Positions 18,226 through 26,881 of a stretch of DNA of 64,000 nucleotides are shown piece after piece (the stretch's first letter is position 1; each line of letters begins with the position of its first letter). Made by a program: the position numbers and the translations under genes. Source of the stretch: an uncultured Acidobacteriota bacterium (GTDB lineage: Bacteria > Acidobacteriota > Terriglobia > Bryobacterales > Bryobacteraceae); assembly GCA_902826685.1 (NCBI GenBank), contig CADEFT010000007.1, forward strand, positions 1 to 64,000, in the 5' to 3' direction. Under the pieces are notes generated by a model. The model was not told the DNA's origin. It did not search any database and saw only the letters and a program-made list of their open reading frames with translations.

Positions 18226-18717
18226 ATGGACGAACGCCGCAACTTGCCGGCGCGATTACTGGCGGGCTTGCAGATGGGCATCGTCGGCGGACTCGCCACA
18301 CTGATTTGGTTCGTAAGCGTTTCGCAGTTCCATTTCCGCGCGCCCTGGACTCTAATCAATCTCTTTTCCGCGTCCTTCCGCGGTAACCCCTCGTGGGGCT
18401 ACGGCTTTTCCTTCGCCACCGTATTTGGCGTGGCGATGCACCTGTTCGCCTGCGGTCTGCTGGGCATGCTGATCGGATGGGTGCTGCCAAGACCCAGCAG
18501 TGGTTCGCGAATCTCCATCACCGGCGCGGCCTTCGGCACCATTCTTTCGCTGATGGTTTATGAATTCTTCTGGCGCCGTCATGTGCCGCGTTTGAGCGTC
18601 TTCACCCATCCCGCTTCCATCCTCATGGTCCACTTCCTGATGGGCGCCTGCTTCTCTCAATTCCCCCGCTATTTTCTGCCGTTGATCCGGCCGGGCGCCT
18701 CGGCTGAGGAAACGTAG
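18226..18717 (+). CDS. Small integral membrane protein of unknown function
   Basis: 163 residues with AAGG 7 bases before the ATG. Four hydrophobic segments can be seen, at roughly residues 13-33 (GLQMGIVGGLATLIWFV), 60-85 (FATVFGVAMHLFACGLLGML), 96-113 (ITGAAFGTILSLMVYEF) and 127-150. Loops are short and there are no known motifs. It is the first gene of a pair with the large YfhO-like protein 6 bases downstream, and is divergent from fabF. Its function is unknown. Confidence 0.7.
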   Translation: MDERRNLPARLLAGLQMGIVGGLATLIWFVSVSQFHFRAPWTLINLFSASFRGNPSWGYGFSFATVFGVAMHLFACGLLGMLIGWVLPRPSSGSRISITGAAFGTILSLMVYEFFWRRHVPRLSVFTHPASILMVHFLMGACFSQFPRYFLPLIRPGASAEET

Positions 18718-18723
18718 GAACAC

Positions 18724-20796
18724 GTGCGGCTCGCCGTTGCCCTGCTCTCCCTGATCGCCACCGCCGGGTTCTTCCATGAGTTCCTGCCGCCCTCCAAAGC
18801 TCTTCACCTTTGGGCAGATTTCGACGGCTATCACCATCCGCTGTTCAACCACGCCTACAAAGCGCTCGCACAGTTCCGCTTCCCGGAATGGGATCACACC
18901 ATTTACAGCGGCACCCCGTTTGCCGGCAACATTCAGGCCGGCCTGTTCTACCCGCCAAACTGGTTGCTGTTCGCGATGAACGCGGGCCGCGGCGCCATCC
19001 ACACCCACACCATGGAGTGGATCGAAATCCTCCACATCTGGCTTGCTTTCTTTCTGGCGTGGCTTTGGCTCCGTGGCCACTGCACGCGCGAATTGCCCGC
19101 GCTGCTTGGCGCCGCCGTGTTCGCCTTTGCCGGCTATCCGGTGGCGGAAATGCAGCACTACGGCGTCATCGCCGGATACGCCTGGTACCCGCTCGGCATG
19201 ATGGGACTCGACGCTTGCCGCCGCTCGGGCGACTGGCGTAAGTTATGGATGCTCGCCGCGGCTTCGGCCTTGTGTCTCACCGCCGGCTACCCGGGCAATT
19301 GGGTCGCCTTTTGTACGGGCATCGCAGCCTATGGAATCGCCATCGCCGGTCTGCGCGGATTCGCCACCGCCTCGGGTGCCATCGCCTTCTCGCTCCTGCT
19401 AGCCGCCGTCCAACTCGGCCCCTCGCTCGAGGCCTCGACGCTGAAACTTCGCGATCCTTCCTATTTCCCTCTCGTCGAGCGCCACGCGGTTTTCTATCTT
19501 CAATTCCTGTTGCCCAACTTCGCCGAAAATTCACCGCTCATGCTGAACGCGCCAACGCCCAGCGAACAGTATTGCTACCTGGGCTCGCCGGCCATCGCCG
19601 CCATCCTCTGGCTGCTCTACAAGCGAGCGTGGCGAGCCGCTTTGCCCGCCATTTTGGTGGCCGCGCTGGCATTCCTGTTTCTGACGGACCCCGGCGAAGT
19701 TCTGTCCCGAATCGTTCGAGAAATCCCTCTCCTTCGGGAAACTTGCCGCGGGTGGAATTTCCTGGCGCTGCTGTCGGTGTCGGCCGCTTTCGCAACAACC
19801 GTAGGACTCAACCTGTGGAAGCCCGCACAAACCCCCGATTGGGCTCGCAAGGCCGTCATCGCCCTTCTGCTCGGCTGGGCCGCGCGCCAATTTTTCTTCG
19901 GACATCACATCTTCTGGCTTGCCAACGGATGGTGGACCGCCGCCGAGGCCGCCACCTGTGCCGTCGTGTTCGCCGTAGGCTATTCGCTTTCAGCCTCGCG
20001 CCTCACCGCGGCGGCCTTGCTGCTCGCGGTCTTCGCCGAGCTTCACGCCTATGGCGGTGGACGGCGATTCAACGGCAAACCCGGCGACATCGCCGATATG
20101 TTCGGTAAGGATGCCCGCTTCGGCGGCAACGAAATGATTGGCGTTGACAACGCCGTGTATGCCGCCACGTTGCGCGAACCCACCTACCGCGTTCTCATCA
20201 TGTGGGGCGCTCCCCATCCCACCGACATGCGCCACTACGGACTCTCCACGCCCCAGGGCTTCGACCCATTCCTCTCCCGCCAATACCGCGCCGCCATCGA
20301 AAAGTTCACACCCTTTGAGACCAACCGCACCTTCCCCGGTCCCGACGACGCCAGGTTCTGGGATCGCTTCGGCGTGCGCTATCTCATCACGCGCAATGAG
20401 ACGGAACTGCAGGCGCGCTACAAAGCCGACCCGCGGTTGCAACTCATGACACCCGCCGACAGTTTCTACAACATCTTCGAATACCGCAACGCCACGCCGT
20501 CCTACTCGTTCGAGGCCGGCCGTGTCGAGTGCCGCCATTGGCGCCCCGAATACCGCGCCTTCCGCGTCAACTCCCCTACCGGAGGCGCGTTTGTTTTGAA
20601 AGAGCAGCTCTTCCCGGGCTGGAAAGCATACGTCGACGGCCGCGAAGTCCCGGTCACTCTCGCCCTCGATACTTTCCAATCCGCTCAGATTCCCGCGGGC
20701 GAACACGAGGTCGAATTCCGCTATCGCTCCCTTGGCCTGCGCATCGGCGCGCTCATCAGTTTGGCTGCGTTGGCCGCCCTGCTGCGGCTACGATAG
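18724..20796 (+). CDS. YfhO-like polytopic membrane protein
   Basis: 690 residues from GTG 18724, 6 bases after the previous stop. The N-terminus is a membrane segment followed by a periplasmic loop (FDGYHHPLFNHAYKAL) with the acidic/aromatic residues typical of GT-C-fold sugar transferases. About 11-12 membrane helices extend to residue ~440. A soluble C-terminal region follows and ends in a last helix. This is the YfhO architecture, which in Firmicutes glycosylates lipoteichoic acid from a polyprenyl carrier. Here it probably transfers sugar to a cell-surface acceptor. The acceptor is unknown. Confidence 0.75.
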   Translation: MRLAVALLSLIATAGFFHEFLPPSKALHLWADFDGYHHPLFNHAYKALAQFRFPEWDHTIYSGTPFAGNIQAGLFYPPNWLLFAMNAGRGAIHTHTMEWIEILHIWLAFFLAWLWLRGHCTRELPALLGAAVFAFAGYPVAEMQHYGVIAGYAWYPLGMMGLDACRRSGDWRKLWMLAAASALCLTAGYPGNWVAFCTGIAAYGIAIAGLRGFATASGAIAFSLLLAAVQLGPSLEASTLKLRDPSYFPLVERHAVFYLQFLLPNFAENSPLMLNAPTPSEQYCYLGSPAIAAILWLLYKRAWRAALPAILVAALAFLFLTDPGEVLSRIVREIPLLRETCRGWNFLALLSVSAAFATTVGLNLWKPAQTPDWARKAVIALLLGWAARQFFFGHHIFWLANGWWTAAEAATCAVVFAVGYSLSASRLTAAALLLAVFAELHAYGGGRRFNGKPGDIADMFGKDARFGGNEMIGVDNAVYAATLREPTYRVLIMWGAPHPTDMRHYGLSTPQGFDPFLSRQYRAAIEKFTPFETNRTFPGPDDARFWDRFGVRYLITRNETELQARYKADPRLQLMTPADSFYNIFEYRNATPSYSFEAGRVECRHWRPEYRAFRVNSPTGGAFVLKEQLFPGWKAYVDGREVPVTLALDTFQSAQIPAGEHEVEFRYRSLGLRIGALISLAALAALLRLR

Positions 20797-20833
20797 AGAG
20801 TTGCACCGGCAGCCTTCAACCAGTGGTTGCGCC

Positions 20834-21583
20834 GTGGAGGCGGATCGTCTCTCTTACCGCTATCCCGACGGCCGTCTCGCCCTCGACAACCTTTCCCTGA
20901 ACATCGAACCTGGCGAGCGGCTGGGCATTATCGGCGCCTCCGGGGCCGGAAAATCGACGTTTCTGCTGCATCTGAACGGAGTTCTGCTCCCATCGTCGGG
21001 CGCCATTCGCATCGCCGGCGAAGCGGTCGGGCGCGGCAATCTCACTCGCATTCGCGGCCGCGTGGGCATCGTTTTCCAGAACCCCGACGATCAGCTCTTC
21101 ACGCCGACCGTCGAAGAGGACGTCGCCTTCGGTCCGCTGAACATGGGCTGCAACCCCGCCGAAACCGCGGAACGGGTCGCGCTCGCGCTCCATCAGATGA
21201 AGCTCGAAGGTTACGAAAAACGTTCCACTCACGATCTTTCGTTCGGCGAGAAGCGCCGCGTCGCCCTCGCCACCGTGCTCGCCATGCGCCCCAGCGTGAT
21301 CGCCTTCGATGAGCCCTTCGCCAACCTCGACCCGGCCATGGTCGAGCAATTGATCGGCGTCATTCAAGGACTGGATGCGACGGTCGTCCTCATCTCGCAG
21401 GAAATCCTGCCGGCCATCGCCTCGGTCGATCGTCTGGCCGTGTTCCACGCCGGTAAGCTGGCCGCCGTTGGCCCGGCCCTCGAAATCGCCGCCGACCGCG
21501 CCTTACTGCAGCGCTGCGGCATCGACTTCCACTTTTACGCCGGCATCTGGGCCCGCATCCTCAAGCCGCCTTCCGCGCCTTGA
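20834..21583 (+). CDS. cbiO: ECF transporter ATPase for nickel/cobalt (CbiO/NikO)
   Basis: 249 residues from GTG 20834; earlier starts fall inside the YfhO-like gene. Walker A GASGAGKST, Q-loop FQNPDDQLFTPTVEEDVAFG (a CbiO family signature), ABC signature LSFGEKRR and Walker B VIAFDEPF with Glu160 are present. The H-loop histidine is replaced: the usual T-H-D reads S188-Q189-E. It energises CbiM/CbiQ, which are encoded 1.2 kb downstream but separated by a gene on the other strand. The stop overlaps that convergent gene by 23 bases. Confidence 0.9.
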   Translation: MEADRLSYRYPDGRLALDNLSLNIEPGERLGIIGASGAGKSTFLLHLNGVLLPSSGAIRIAGEAVGRGNLTRIRGRVGIVFQNPDDQLFTPTVEEDVAFGPLNMGCNPAETAERVALALHQMKLEGYEKRSTHDLSFGEKRRVALATVLAMRPSVIAFDEPFANLDPAMVEQLIGVIQGLDATVVLISQEILPAIASVDRLAVFHAGKLAAVGPALEIAADRALLQRCGIDFHFYAGIWARILKPPSAP

Positions 21584-22013
21584 GCCCATACAAAACCCCG
21601 GTCGCGCCGAACATCAGCGCCAGCCCCACCGCCGCCCGCTCCCAGCGCGAAACCGGTGCCCTGGATGCTTGCACGGGCACCGTTGCCACGAACCGTTCCG
21701 GCACCTCGATCCGCACCTCGCGCCGGTGCCCCTCTTCGTCGTCCACCACCACGCGCCATCCACCGGCCGCATCGGGAACGAACGAGAACACGCCCCGCCG
21801 GTCGGTGCGCCCCGTCTGGAACTCCTGCTTATCGCCCTGGGGACCAAAAACCTGTACAGCCGCGAATGGCACCGGATCGCGGCCCGCGTAGGCCGACCTC
21901 ACCACCACCGCCGGCGGAACCATCTCCGCTACCGCTTCCAATTCATGAGCCACTACGCAGAGCGGAGCCGTCAACCACAAAACCAATCCAAAACGCGTTG
22001 AGTTTCGTAGCAC
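21561..22013 (-). CDS. NikL-like membrane-anchored periplasmic protein of an ECF metal transporter
   Basis: 150 residues from GTG 22013. A signal peptide (1-22) is followed by a His at the predicted mature N-terminus (VVAHELEA). A carboxypeptidase-regulatory-like beta domain (PFAAVQVFGPQG, TDRRGVFSFVPD) fills the middle, and a C-terminal membrane helix (AAVGLALMFGATGVLYGL) ends in basic residues. This fits NikL of NikKLMQO nickel ECF systems. It lies between cbiO and the DUF4198/cbiM/cbiQ genes, on the opposite strand. Earlier ATG-less extensions to 22112 overlap the divergent gene and are rejected. Confidence 0.6.
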   Translation of the reverse strand: MLRNSTRFGLVLWLTAPLCVVAHELEAVAEMVPPAVVVRSAYAGRDPVPFAAVQVFGPQGDKQEFQTGRTDRRGVFSFVPDAAGGWRVVVDDEEGHRREVRIEVPERFVATVPVQASRAPVSRWERAAVGLALMFGATGVLYGLKARKAA

Positions 22014-22068
22014 GATATTACAGGTTATGCTACCAATTAAGGAAGCCTTGTCGAAAGGAACCCACTGG

Positions 22069-22779
22069 ATGCTCCCTCGCTTTATCGCCTTGTTTGCCGC
22101 GGCTACGCTCACCGCCTTCGCTCACTATACGTGGCTGGCGCCGGCCGCGGCGTTTGAACCAGGCAAGCCTGCCACCATACGAATCGGCCACGGCCATCTG
22201 TTCCCGCAAAGCGAAGAGGCCATCAACGCCCGGCAAGTGGAGCTGTTCGCGGTCGCGCCCTCCGGCGCCAAAATCAAATTGCAGCCGGCCCAGGGCGCTT
22301 CCTTCGTTTCGGCGACGTTCACACCTACCGAGCCAGGCGCCCATCGCCTCGCGCTGACGCAAGACCGCGGCATCGCCAGCCGCACGCCGAAAGGCGTAAA
22401 GAAAGGCGGACGCGATCAAAACCCGGATGCCTCGCAATCCTACCGTACCTTTCGCACCGCCGTGTCCTACTTGGGCGCGGCTTCCGGCAAACCGATTGGA
22501 CTCGAGATCGAACTGGCGGCCGAACGATCCGCCGGTGCCTGGCACGTCCAATTGCGAAAGAACGGCCAGCCCGCCGGTGGAGTGGAAGTCGAGGCTTTCC
22601 TCGCGGGAGCGGCTCATCCCACCGCGCTCGGGAAAACGGCGGCCGATGGCAAAGTCCACTTCACCCCGCCGGCCGGAGCCAAGGGGCCGGCCATCTTCAC
22701 CGTCGCTTTCAAGGACCCGGCCACCGGCGCCTCCTACGATTTCGTGAACTACGAATCCTCGCTTTACGTGACCTGGTAG
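22069..22779 (+). CDS. DUF4198 periplasmic protein (NikK-like), nickel/cobalt uptake
   Basis: 236 residues from ATG 22069 with AAAGGAA 9 bases upstream. The signal peptide (1-18) ends in AFA, and the mature chain starts HYTWLAP, the His and Trp typical of DUF4198. Two beta-sandwich halves follow: about 20-110 (PATIRIGHGHLFP with two further His) and a regulatory-like repeat at 150-236 (GGVEVEAFLAG, KTAADGKVHFTPP). DUF4198 proteins (NikK) accompany nickel ECF transporters and are thought to capture the metal in the periplasm. It sits 1 base before cbiM. Confidence 0.78.
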   Translation: MLPRFIALFAAATLTAFAHYTWLAPAAAFEPGKPATIRIGHGHLFPQSEEAINARQVELFAVAPSGAKIKLQPAQGASFVSATFTPTEPGAHRLALTQDRGIASRTPKGVKKGGRDQNPDASQSYRTFRTAVSYLGAASGKPIGLEIELAAERSAGAWHVQLRKNGQPAGGVEVEAFLAGAAHPTALGKTAADGKVHFTPPAGAKGPAIFTVAFKDPATGASYDFVNYESSLYVTW

Positions 22780-22780
22780 C

Positions 22781-23365
22781 ATGCACATCGCCGACGGCAT
22801 CATCCCCAATCTCTGGTGCGGCGCCGCGCACGGAGCCTCCTGGACCGCGATGTACTGGCTGGGCCGCCGCGTCGAGACCGAAGAGGTCGTGCGTCTCGGC
22901 ATGCTCGCCTCCGCCTGCTTCGTCATCTCACTCATTCACTTCCCGCTCGGCGGCACTTCCGTACACCTCGGCCTCTACGGTCTGGCCGGCATCCTCGCCG
23001 GACGCCGCGCTTTTCCGGTCATCTTCGCCGCGCTGCTTTTTCAAACGATTCTCTTTCAGCACGGCGGCCTGGTTTCGCTCGGCCTCAATGCGCTCAACAT
23101 GGGCACCGGCGCCCTGTTCGCGGCGGCTCTCTGGCGATCGGACATCGGCGCCGAAGCGGTCCGCGCGTTTCTTTGCGGCTTCGCCGGGGTTTTGATTCCC
23201 GCGCTGATGATCGCCGTGGAATTCGCCTTCACCGGCTACGGTAAGGGTTTCTATTTCATGGCCGCGCTCTACACAGGAGCCGCCGTACTGGAAGGAATCC
23301 TCACCATGGCCATCGTCGGATTTCTGCGGCGCTCCCGGCCCGCCATTCTTGGAACCGCCGCGTGA
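22781..23365 (+). CDS. cbiM: ECF transporter substrate-binding membrane component for nickel/cobalt (CbiM/NikM)
   Basis: 194 residues. The N-terminus MHIADGIIP is the diagnostic metal site: in NikM the Met1 amine and His2 bind the ion. A further conserved region, LIHFPLGGTSVHLGLYGL, carries the other His ligand. Six membrane helices can be traced. The length is at the short end and no fused CbiN segment is seen; the DUF4198 and NikL-like proteins probably replace CbiN, which favours nickel over cobalt. The stop overlaps cbiQ as GTGA. Confidence 0.93.
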   Translation: MHIADGIIPNLWCGAAHGASWTAMYWLGRRVETEEVVRLGMLASACFVISLIHFPLGGTSVHLGLYGLAGILAGRRAFPVIFAALLFQTILFQHGGLVSLGLNALNMGTGALFAAALWRSDIGAEAVRAFLCGFAGVLIPALMIAVEFAFTGYGKGFYFMAALYTGAAVLEGILTMAIVGFLRRSRPAILGTAA

Positions 23366-24045
23366 AGGGTTTTTTTGAGCGGCTCGATCCCCGGACCCGT
23401 CTGCTCGCCATAGCCGCCGCCATCGTCATCGTCACGTCCACACCAGCCGGCGCACTCCGGCCGTTTCCTTTCTACGGCGTGGCGATTCTCATGCTCCTCG
23501 GCACCGGCAGGGCGTCATGGATTCACCTGGCTTTGCGATGCCTGGCCGCATCGCCCTTCATCCTGATGGCCGGCGGATTGCTCGCCTGGCAGGATGGAAC
23601 GCCGGCGGCGGGGCGTCTGGCGCTTTCCGTGGCACTAAAGGGATATTCAGCCGCCCTGTTGCTCGCGTTCCTCACCGCCACCACCAGCCTCGGCGAATTG
23701 CTGACCGCGCTGCGATTGCTTAAAGCCCCGCAATCGCTGAACCTTATCCTCGGCATGATGTACCGCTACACCAGCCTGTTCTCGGAAGAGTACGCGCGCA
23801 TGGAGCGGGCACGCGCCTGCCGCACGGTGCGTCCCCTGGGCCGCCGCCGCTTCTCCATCTACGGCCATCAATTCGGCTCTCTGATCCTGCGCAGTTGGGA
23901 TCGCGCCGAGCGTGTTCACGCCGCCATGGTTTCGCGCGGCTTCCATGGAAGCTGGCCGTCGCGGCTCCAACCGGTCTTCACGCCGCGCGACGCGCTCTTC
24001 CTCGCCGCCGCGCCGGCGCTATTGCTGATTCCCCGCCTCTGGTAG
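23362..24045 (+). CDS. cbiQ: ECF transporter T component (CbiQ/NikQ)
   Basis: 227 residues from GTG 23362. About five membrane helices, and two Ala-Arg-containing cytoplasmic coupling motifs: MERARACRTVR and ERVHAAMVSRGFHG (the A-x-x-x-R-G-F motif that docks the ATPases). It couples CbiO to CbiM. It is the last gene of the transporter unit and its end overlaps the convergent 170-residue gene by 27 bases. Confidence 0.92.
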   Translation: MKGFFERLDPRTRLLAIAAAIVIVTSTPAGALRPFPFYGVAILMLLGTGRASWIHLALRCLAASPFILMAGGLLAWQDGTPAAGRLALSVALKGYSAALLLAFLTATTSLGELLTALRLLKAPQSLNLILGMMYRYTSLFSEEYARMERARACRTVRPLGRRRFSIYGHQFGSLILRSWDRAERVHAAMVSRGFHGSWPSRLQPVFTPRDALFLAAAPALLLIPRLW

Positions 24046-24531
24046 ACCGCTCATTTCCCGCATGACGCGAAAGAACACACTGGCCAGCGCCGCCGCCAGC
24101 AACTGCAGCCGCGGCGTCAACTCCGGATTTCCCGGAAAGATCACGTTCAACAGCAGCGGCCGTTCCGCCGCCTCGAGGTACCGGTCCGCTTCGGCGCCGA
24201 AGAGCGGATCGAGCACCGCCTGCTTCAGCGCCGCCATCATCTGCCCGTCCGATTCTTCATTGACCCCGGCCAGCAGAATCCCCATCGACACCGGTTCCTC
24301 ACTTTCGTAGAACGAGGCCAACGCCGCGCCACCTGCGGCCGACGCCCACTCCAGCTCGATTTCGCCCTTCTTCAGGAAAGGCAGCGCGGCCCGAAATTCC
24401 GGCGGCTGAGACGAAAGAAATTCCAGAAACAGCGCGCACACCGCCCGCCCTTGTTCATTACTGGGAACGATTTCAAAGGTGCCGGTCTCGACGCGCGCCT
24501 GCTCGGGAAAGATCGTGCGAATGGTGAACAA
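24019..24531 (-). CDS. Uncharacterised cytoplasmic protein
   Basis: 170 residues from TTG 24531, which lies 1 base after the M3 peptidase stop. The sequence is a mixed alpha/beta protein (MFTIRTIFPEQARVETGTFEIV, GEIELEWASAAGGAALASFY, RPLLLNVIFPGN, LLAAALASVFFRVMREM) with no signal peptide and no known motif. Its position as the last gene of the rpmI-rplT-zapB-zapA-peptidase unit suggests co-transcription. No strong ribosome-binding site is seen, so it may rely on translational coupling. Confidence 0.6.
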   Translation of the reverse strand: MFTIRTIFPEQARVETGTFEIVPSNEQGRAVCALFLEFLSSQPPEFRAALPFLKKGEIELEWASAAGGAALASFYESEEPVSMGILLAGVNEESDGQMMAALKQAVLDPLFGAEADRYLEAAERPLLLNVIFPGNPELTPRLQLLAAALASVFFRVMREMSGLPEAGNQQ

Positions 24532-24532
24532 A

Positions 24533-26560
24533 TCAGGCCGCCGCCAGGCCCTGCCGGTCGAGCAGCGCCTTCATCTGCGGATCGCGCCCACGGAACTGCC
24601 GGAACAGATCGGCCGGATCTTCGCTGTCGCCCTTCTCGAGAATGCACGACCGGAACCGCATGCCCGTCGTCCGGTCGAATACGCCACGCTCCAGGAACAG
24701 GCTGAACGCGTCGGCATCCAGCACCTCGGCCCACTTGTAGGAGTAGTATCCCGCGCCGTAGCCCACCGGGCTCCCGAACAGGTGCGTGAACGCGAGAATC
24801 ATCGCATGCTCGGCCGGCAACGGAGCCGGTGAGAACTCCTGCATGATCGCCCTCGAGTAAGCCACCAGGTCGCCGTCGCGTGCCGCATCGTATTCGATAT
24901 GCAGCTTCAGATCTAGAATGCCGAAGCTCAACTGCCGCATCTGATCGTTGGCCGCGCGATACGTTCGCGCCCGCCGCATCTTCCGGTAGAGCGATTCCGG
25001 AATCGGCTCCCCGCGCTGCCAGTGCCGCGCAAACAGATCGAGCGATTCGCGCTCCCAGCACCAGTTCTCCATGATCTGCGAAGGCAGTTCCACGAAGTCC
25101 CACGGCACCGCCGTCCCCGATAGCCCGCGCACTTCCACGCGGCTCAAACAGTGATGCAGCAGGTGGCCGAACTCGTGGAAGATCGTTTCCACTTCGTTGT
25201 GCGTCAACAGCGCCGGCTTGCCGTCCACCGGAGCCGTCATGTTGCCGCAAATCGTTCCAACGTGGACGCGCCCCGCCACCGCGGGCTCGCCCGTGACGAA
25301 AGCGTCCATCCACGCACCGCCGCGCTTGGTCTCGCGCGGATGCCAATCGGCATAGAATGCGCCAATCGTGCGGCCGCGGTCGAGGATCTCGTAATACTTC
25401 ACTTCCTCATGCCACACCGGCACGTCCTTCACTTCCTTCACCTCGACGCCATAAAGCCGGGAAACGGTATCGAACATCCCCGCCACCACCTGCTCCACCG
25501 CGAAGTAGGGGCGCAGTTCCTCTTCATCGAAATCGTAAAGAGCCTTGCGCTGCTTTTCGGCATAGTAGGAAACGTCCCACGGTTGAAGCTTCGGCGCCCC
25601 CGGCCCTTCGAGCGTCCGCCGGAACTCGAACAACACATCGTTCTCCTGAACGGACGCGGCCGCCGTGGTGACGTGCAGCGAGTTCAGAAACTCCAGCGCC
25701 TTGCCGCCCGTCTTGGCCATTCGCTCGCCTAAAACGAAATCGGCGAAATCCTTGAAGCCCAGCAGCCGCGCCTTTTCCCGCCGCAGTTCCAGAATGCGCG
25801 GCACCAGTTCGCGATTGCTCGTCGGCGCCTGGGAAGCGCGCGTATTGAAGGCGCGGTAAAACCGCTCGCGCCGCGCCGCGTCGTCCAAGTACGTCATCAA
25901 CGGCACGTAGCTCGGCGCCTGCAGCGTGAAACGCCACCCATCCACGCCCTTCTGTTCGGCCGAAGCGCGCGCCGCCGCCACCGCGCTTTCCGGCAGCCCG
26001 GCCATTTCCCGCTCCTCCGTTACCACTTCCTCGAAAGCGTTGGTGGAATCGAGTACATGCTCGGCGAACTTCGTCGTCAACTGCGCCATCTCGACGTCGA
26101 TTTCCGAAAGCCGCTTCTTGCCTTCGGCGTCGAGATCCGCCCCACGCCGCCGGAACGCATCGAGCGTCTTCTCCAGATACCGCTTACGCACGCCAGTCAA
26201 CGCCTGCGCTTCCCCTGTCGCCGCGAACGCCTTTAGCGCTTTCCACAGTCCTTCATTCAGCGGAATCGAGGAATAGAACTCGCTCGTCTTCGGATCGACC
26301 GCATTGTGCGCCGCCCGCAGAGCCGGAGTGGTGACGACGAACTCCAAATGCCTCACCAGCGTGCTCGCGTAATCGAGCACCTCCGTCGCTTCGTCGAGCG
26401 CGCCCAGCGTATTGCCGAAAGTACGCGGCGACGGATCGCTGGCGATCTGTTCGATTCGCTGGCGCGCCGCCGCAATCAGTTCATCCACCGCCGGCTCGAC
26501 ATGCTCCGCCTCAATACGATCGAACGGAATGGGAGCCAGGATGTTCAGAAGGGGGTTCAT
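24533..26560 (-). CDS. M3 family oligopeptidase (oligopeptidase A/Dcp type)
   Basis: 675 residues from ATG 26560, giving NPLLNILAPIPFDRIE at the N-terminus, as in oligopeptidase A; the longer frame to 26689 overlaps zapA and is rejected. The zinc site is H462-E-F-G-H466, and ENWCWE (third zinc ligand Glu) and GYGAGYYSYKWAEV (substrate Tyr residues) follow. There is no signal peptide, so it is cytoplasmic and degrades short peptides, including cleaved signal peptides. It is 11 bases downstream of zapA on the same strand. Confidence 0.94.
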   Translation of the reverse strand: MNPLLNILAPIPFDRIEAEHVEPAVDELIAAARQRIEQIASDPSPRTFGNTLGALDEATEVLDYASTLVRHLEFVVTTPALRAAHNAVDPKTSEFYSSIPLNEGLWKALKAFAATGEAQALTGVRKRYLEKTLDAFRRRGADLDAEGKKRLSEIDVEMAQLTTKFAEHVLDSTNAFEEVVTEEREMAGLPESAVAAARASAEQKGVDGWRFTLQAPSYVPLMTYLDDAARRERFYRAFNTRASQAPTSNRELVPRILELRREKARLLGFKDFADFVLGERMAKTGGKALEFLNSLHVTTAAASVQENDVLFEFRRTLEGPGAPKLQPWDVSYYAEKQRKALYDFDEEELRPYFAVEQVVAGMFDTVSRLYGVEVKEVKDVPVWHEEVKYYEILDRGRTIGAFYADWHPRETKRGGAWMDAFVTGEPAVAGRVHVGTICGNMTAPVDGKPALLTHNEVETIFHEFGHLLHHCLSRVEVRGLSGTAVPWDFVELPSQIMENWCWERESLDLFARHWQRGEPIPESLYRKMRRARTYRAANDQMRQLSFGILDLKLHIEYDAARDGDLVAYSRAIMQEFSPAPLPAEHAMILAFTHLFGSPVGYGAGYYSYKWAEVLDADAFSLFLERGVFDRTTGMRFRSCILEKGDSEDPADLFRQFRGRDPQMKALLDRQGLAAA

Positions 26561-26571
26561 TGGATTTGAAA

Positions 26572-26874
26572 TCAGTCGACGATCTGGTCGAGCAGTCCGC
26601 CCAGCCGGCGAACCTTCTCGTTCAGCCGGTCGCGCAGCGCCCGCAATTCCCGTTCGGCGTCGTGGAGTTGATCGGCCAGGTGCAGGCACGCCAGAATCGC
26701 CAGCCGCGAAGTATCCAGGTTGCCGGAACGGGCCGAAACGGTGGCGATCAGGTCGTCCACGCGTTGCGCCAGTTCCAGCACCTCACGATCGTCGCCGCTG
26801 GTGACAACGGTAAAGCTCTGGTTGGCAATGTGGACCTTGACCGGCCGTTTTTCCTTGCCCCCGGCTTCCTGCAT
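26572..26874 (-). CDS. zapA: Cell division protein ZapA
   Basis: 100 residues from ATG 26874; a longer frame to 26925 overlaps the coiled-coil gene. The N-terminal globular part PVKVHIANQSFTVVTSGDDREVLELAQRVDDLI is the ZapA signature, and the C-terminal half is a coiled coil (ERELRALRDRLNEKVRRLGGLL). ZapA dimers and tetramers bundle FtsZ filaments at the division site. It follows the ZapB-like gene by 7 bases and precedes the M3 peptidase. Confidence 0.9.
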   Translation of the reverse strand: MQEAGGKEKRPVKVHIANQSFTVVTSGDDREVLELAQRVDDLIATVSARSGNLDTSRLAILACLHLADQLHDAERELRALRDRLNEKVRRLGGLLDQIVD

Positions 26875-26881
26875 GAAATTT

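Noticed and set aside
18177..18227. fabF start at ATG 18227
   Set aside because: Adds 17 atypical residues, overlaps the divergent ATG and lacks a ribosome-binding site, while TTG 18176 has AGGA 9 bases upstream and the canonical N-terminus.
22014..22068. Possible cobalamin riboswitch before the DUF4198/cbiM/cbiQ genes
   Set aside because: Only 55 bases lie between the divergent genes, too short for the ~200-base B12 aptamer, and no B12-box was seen.
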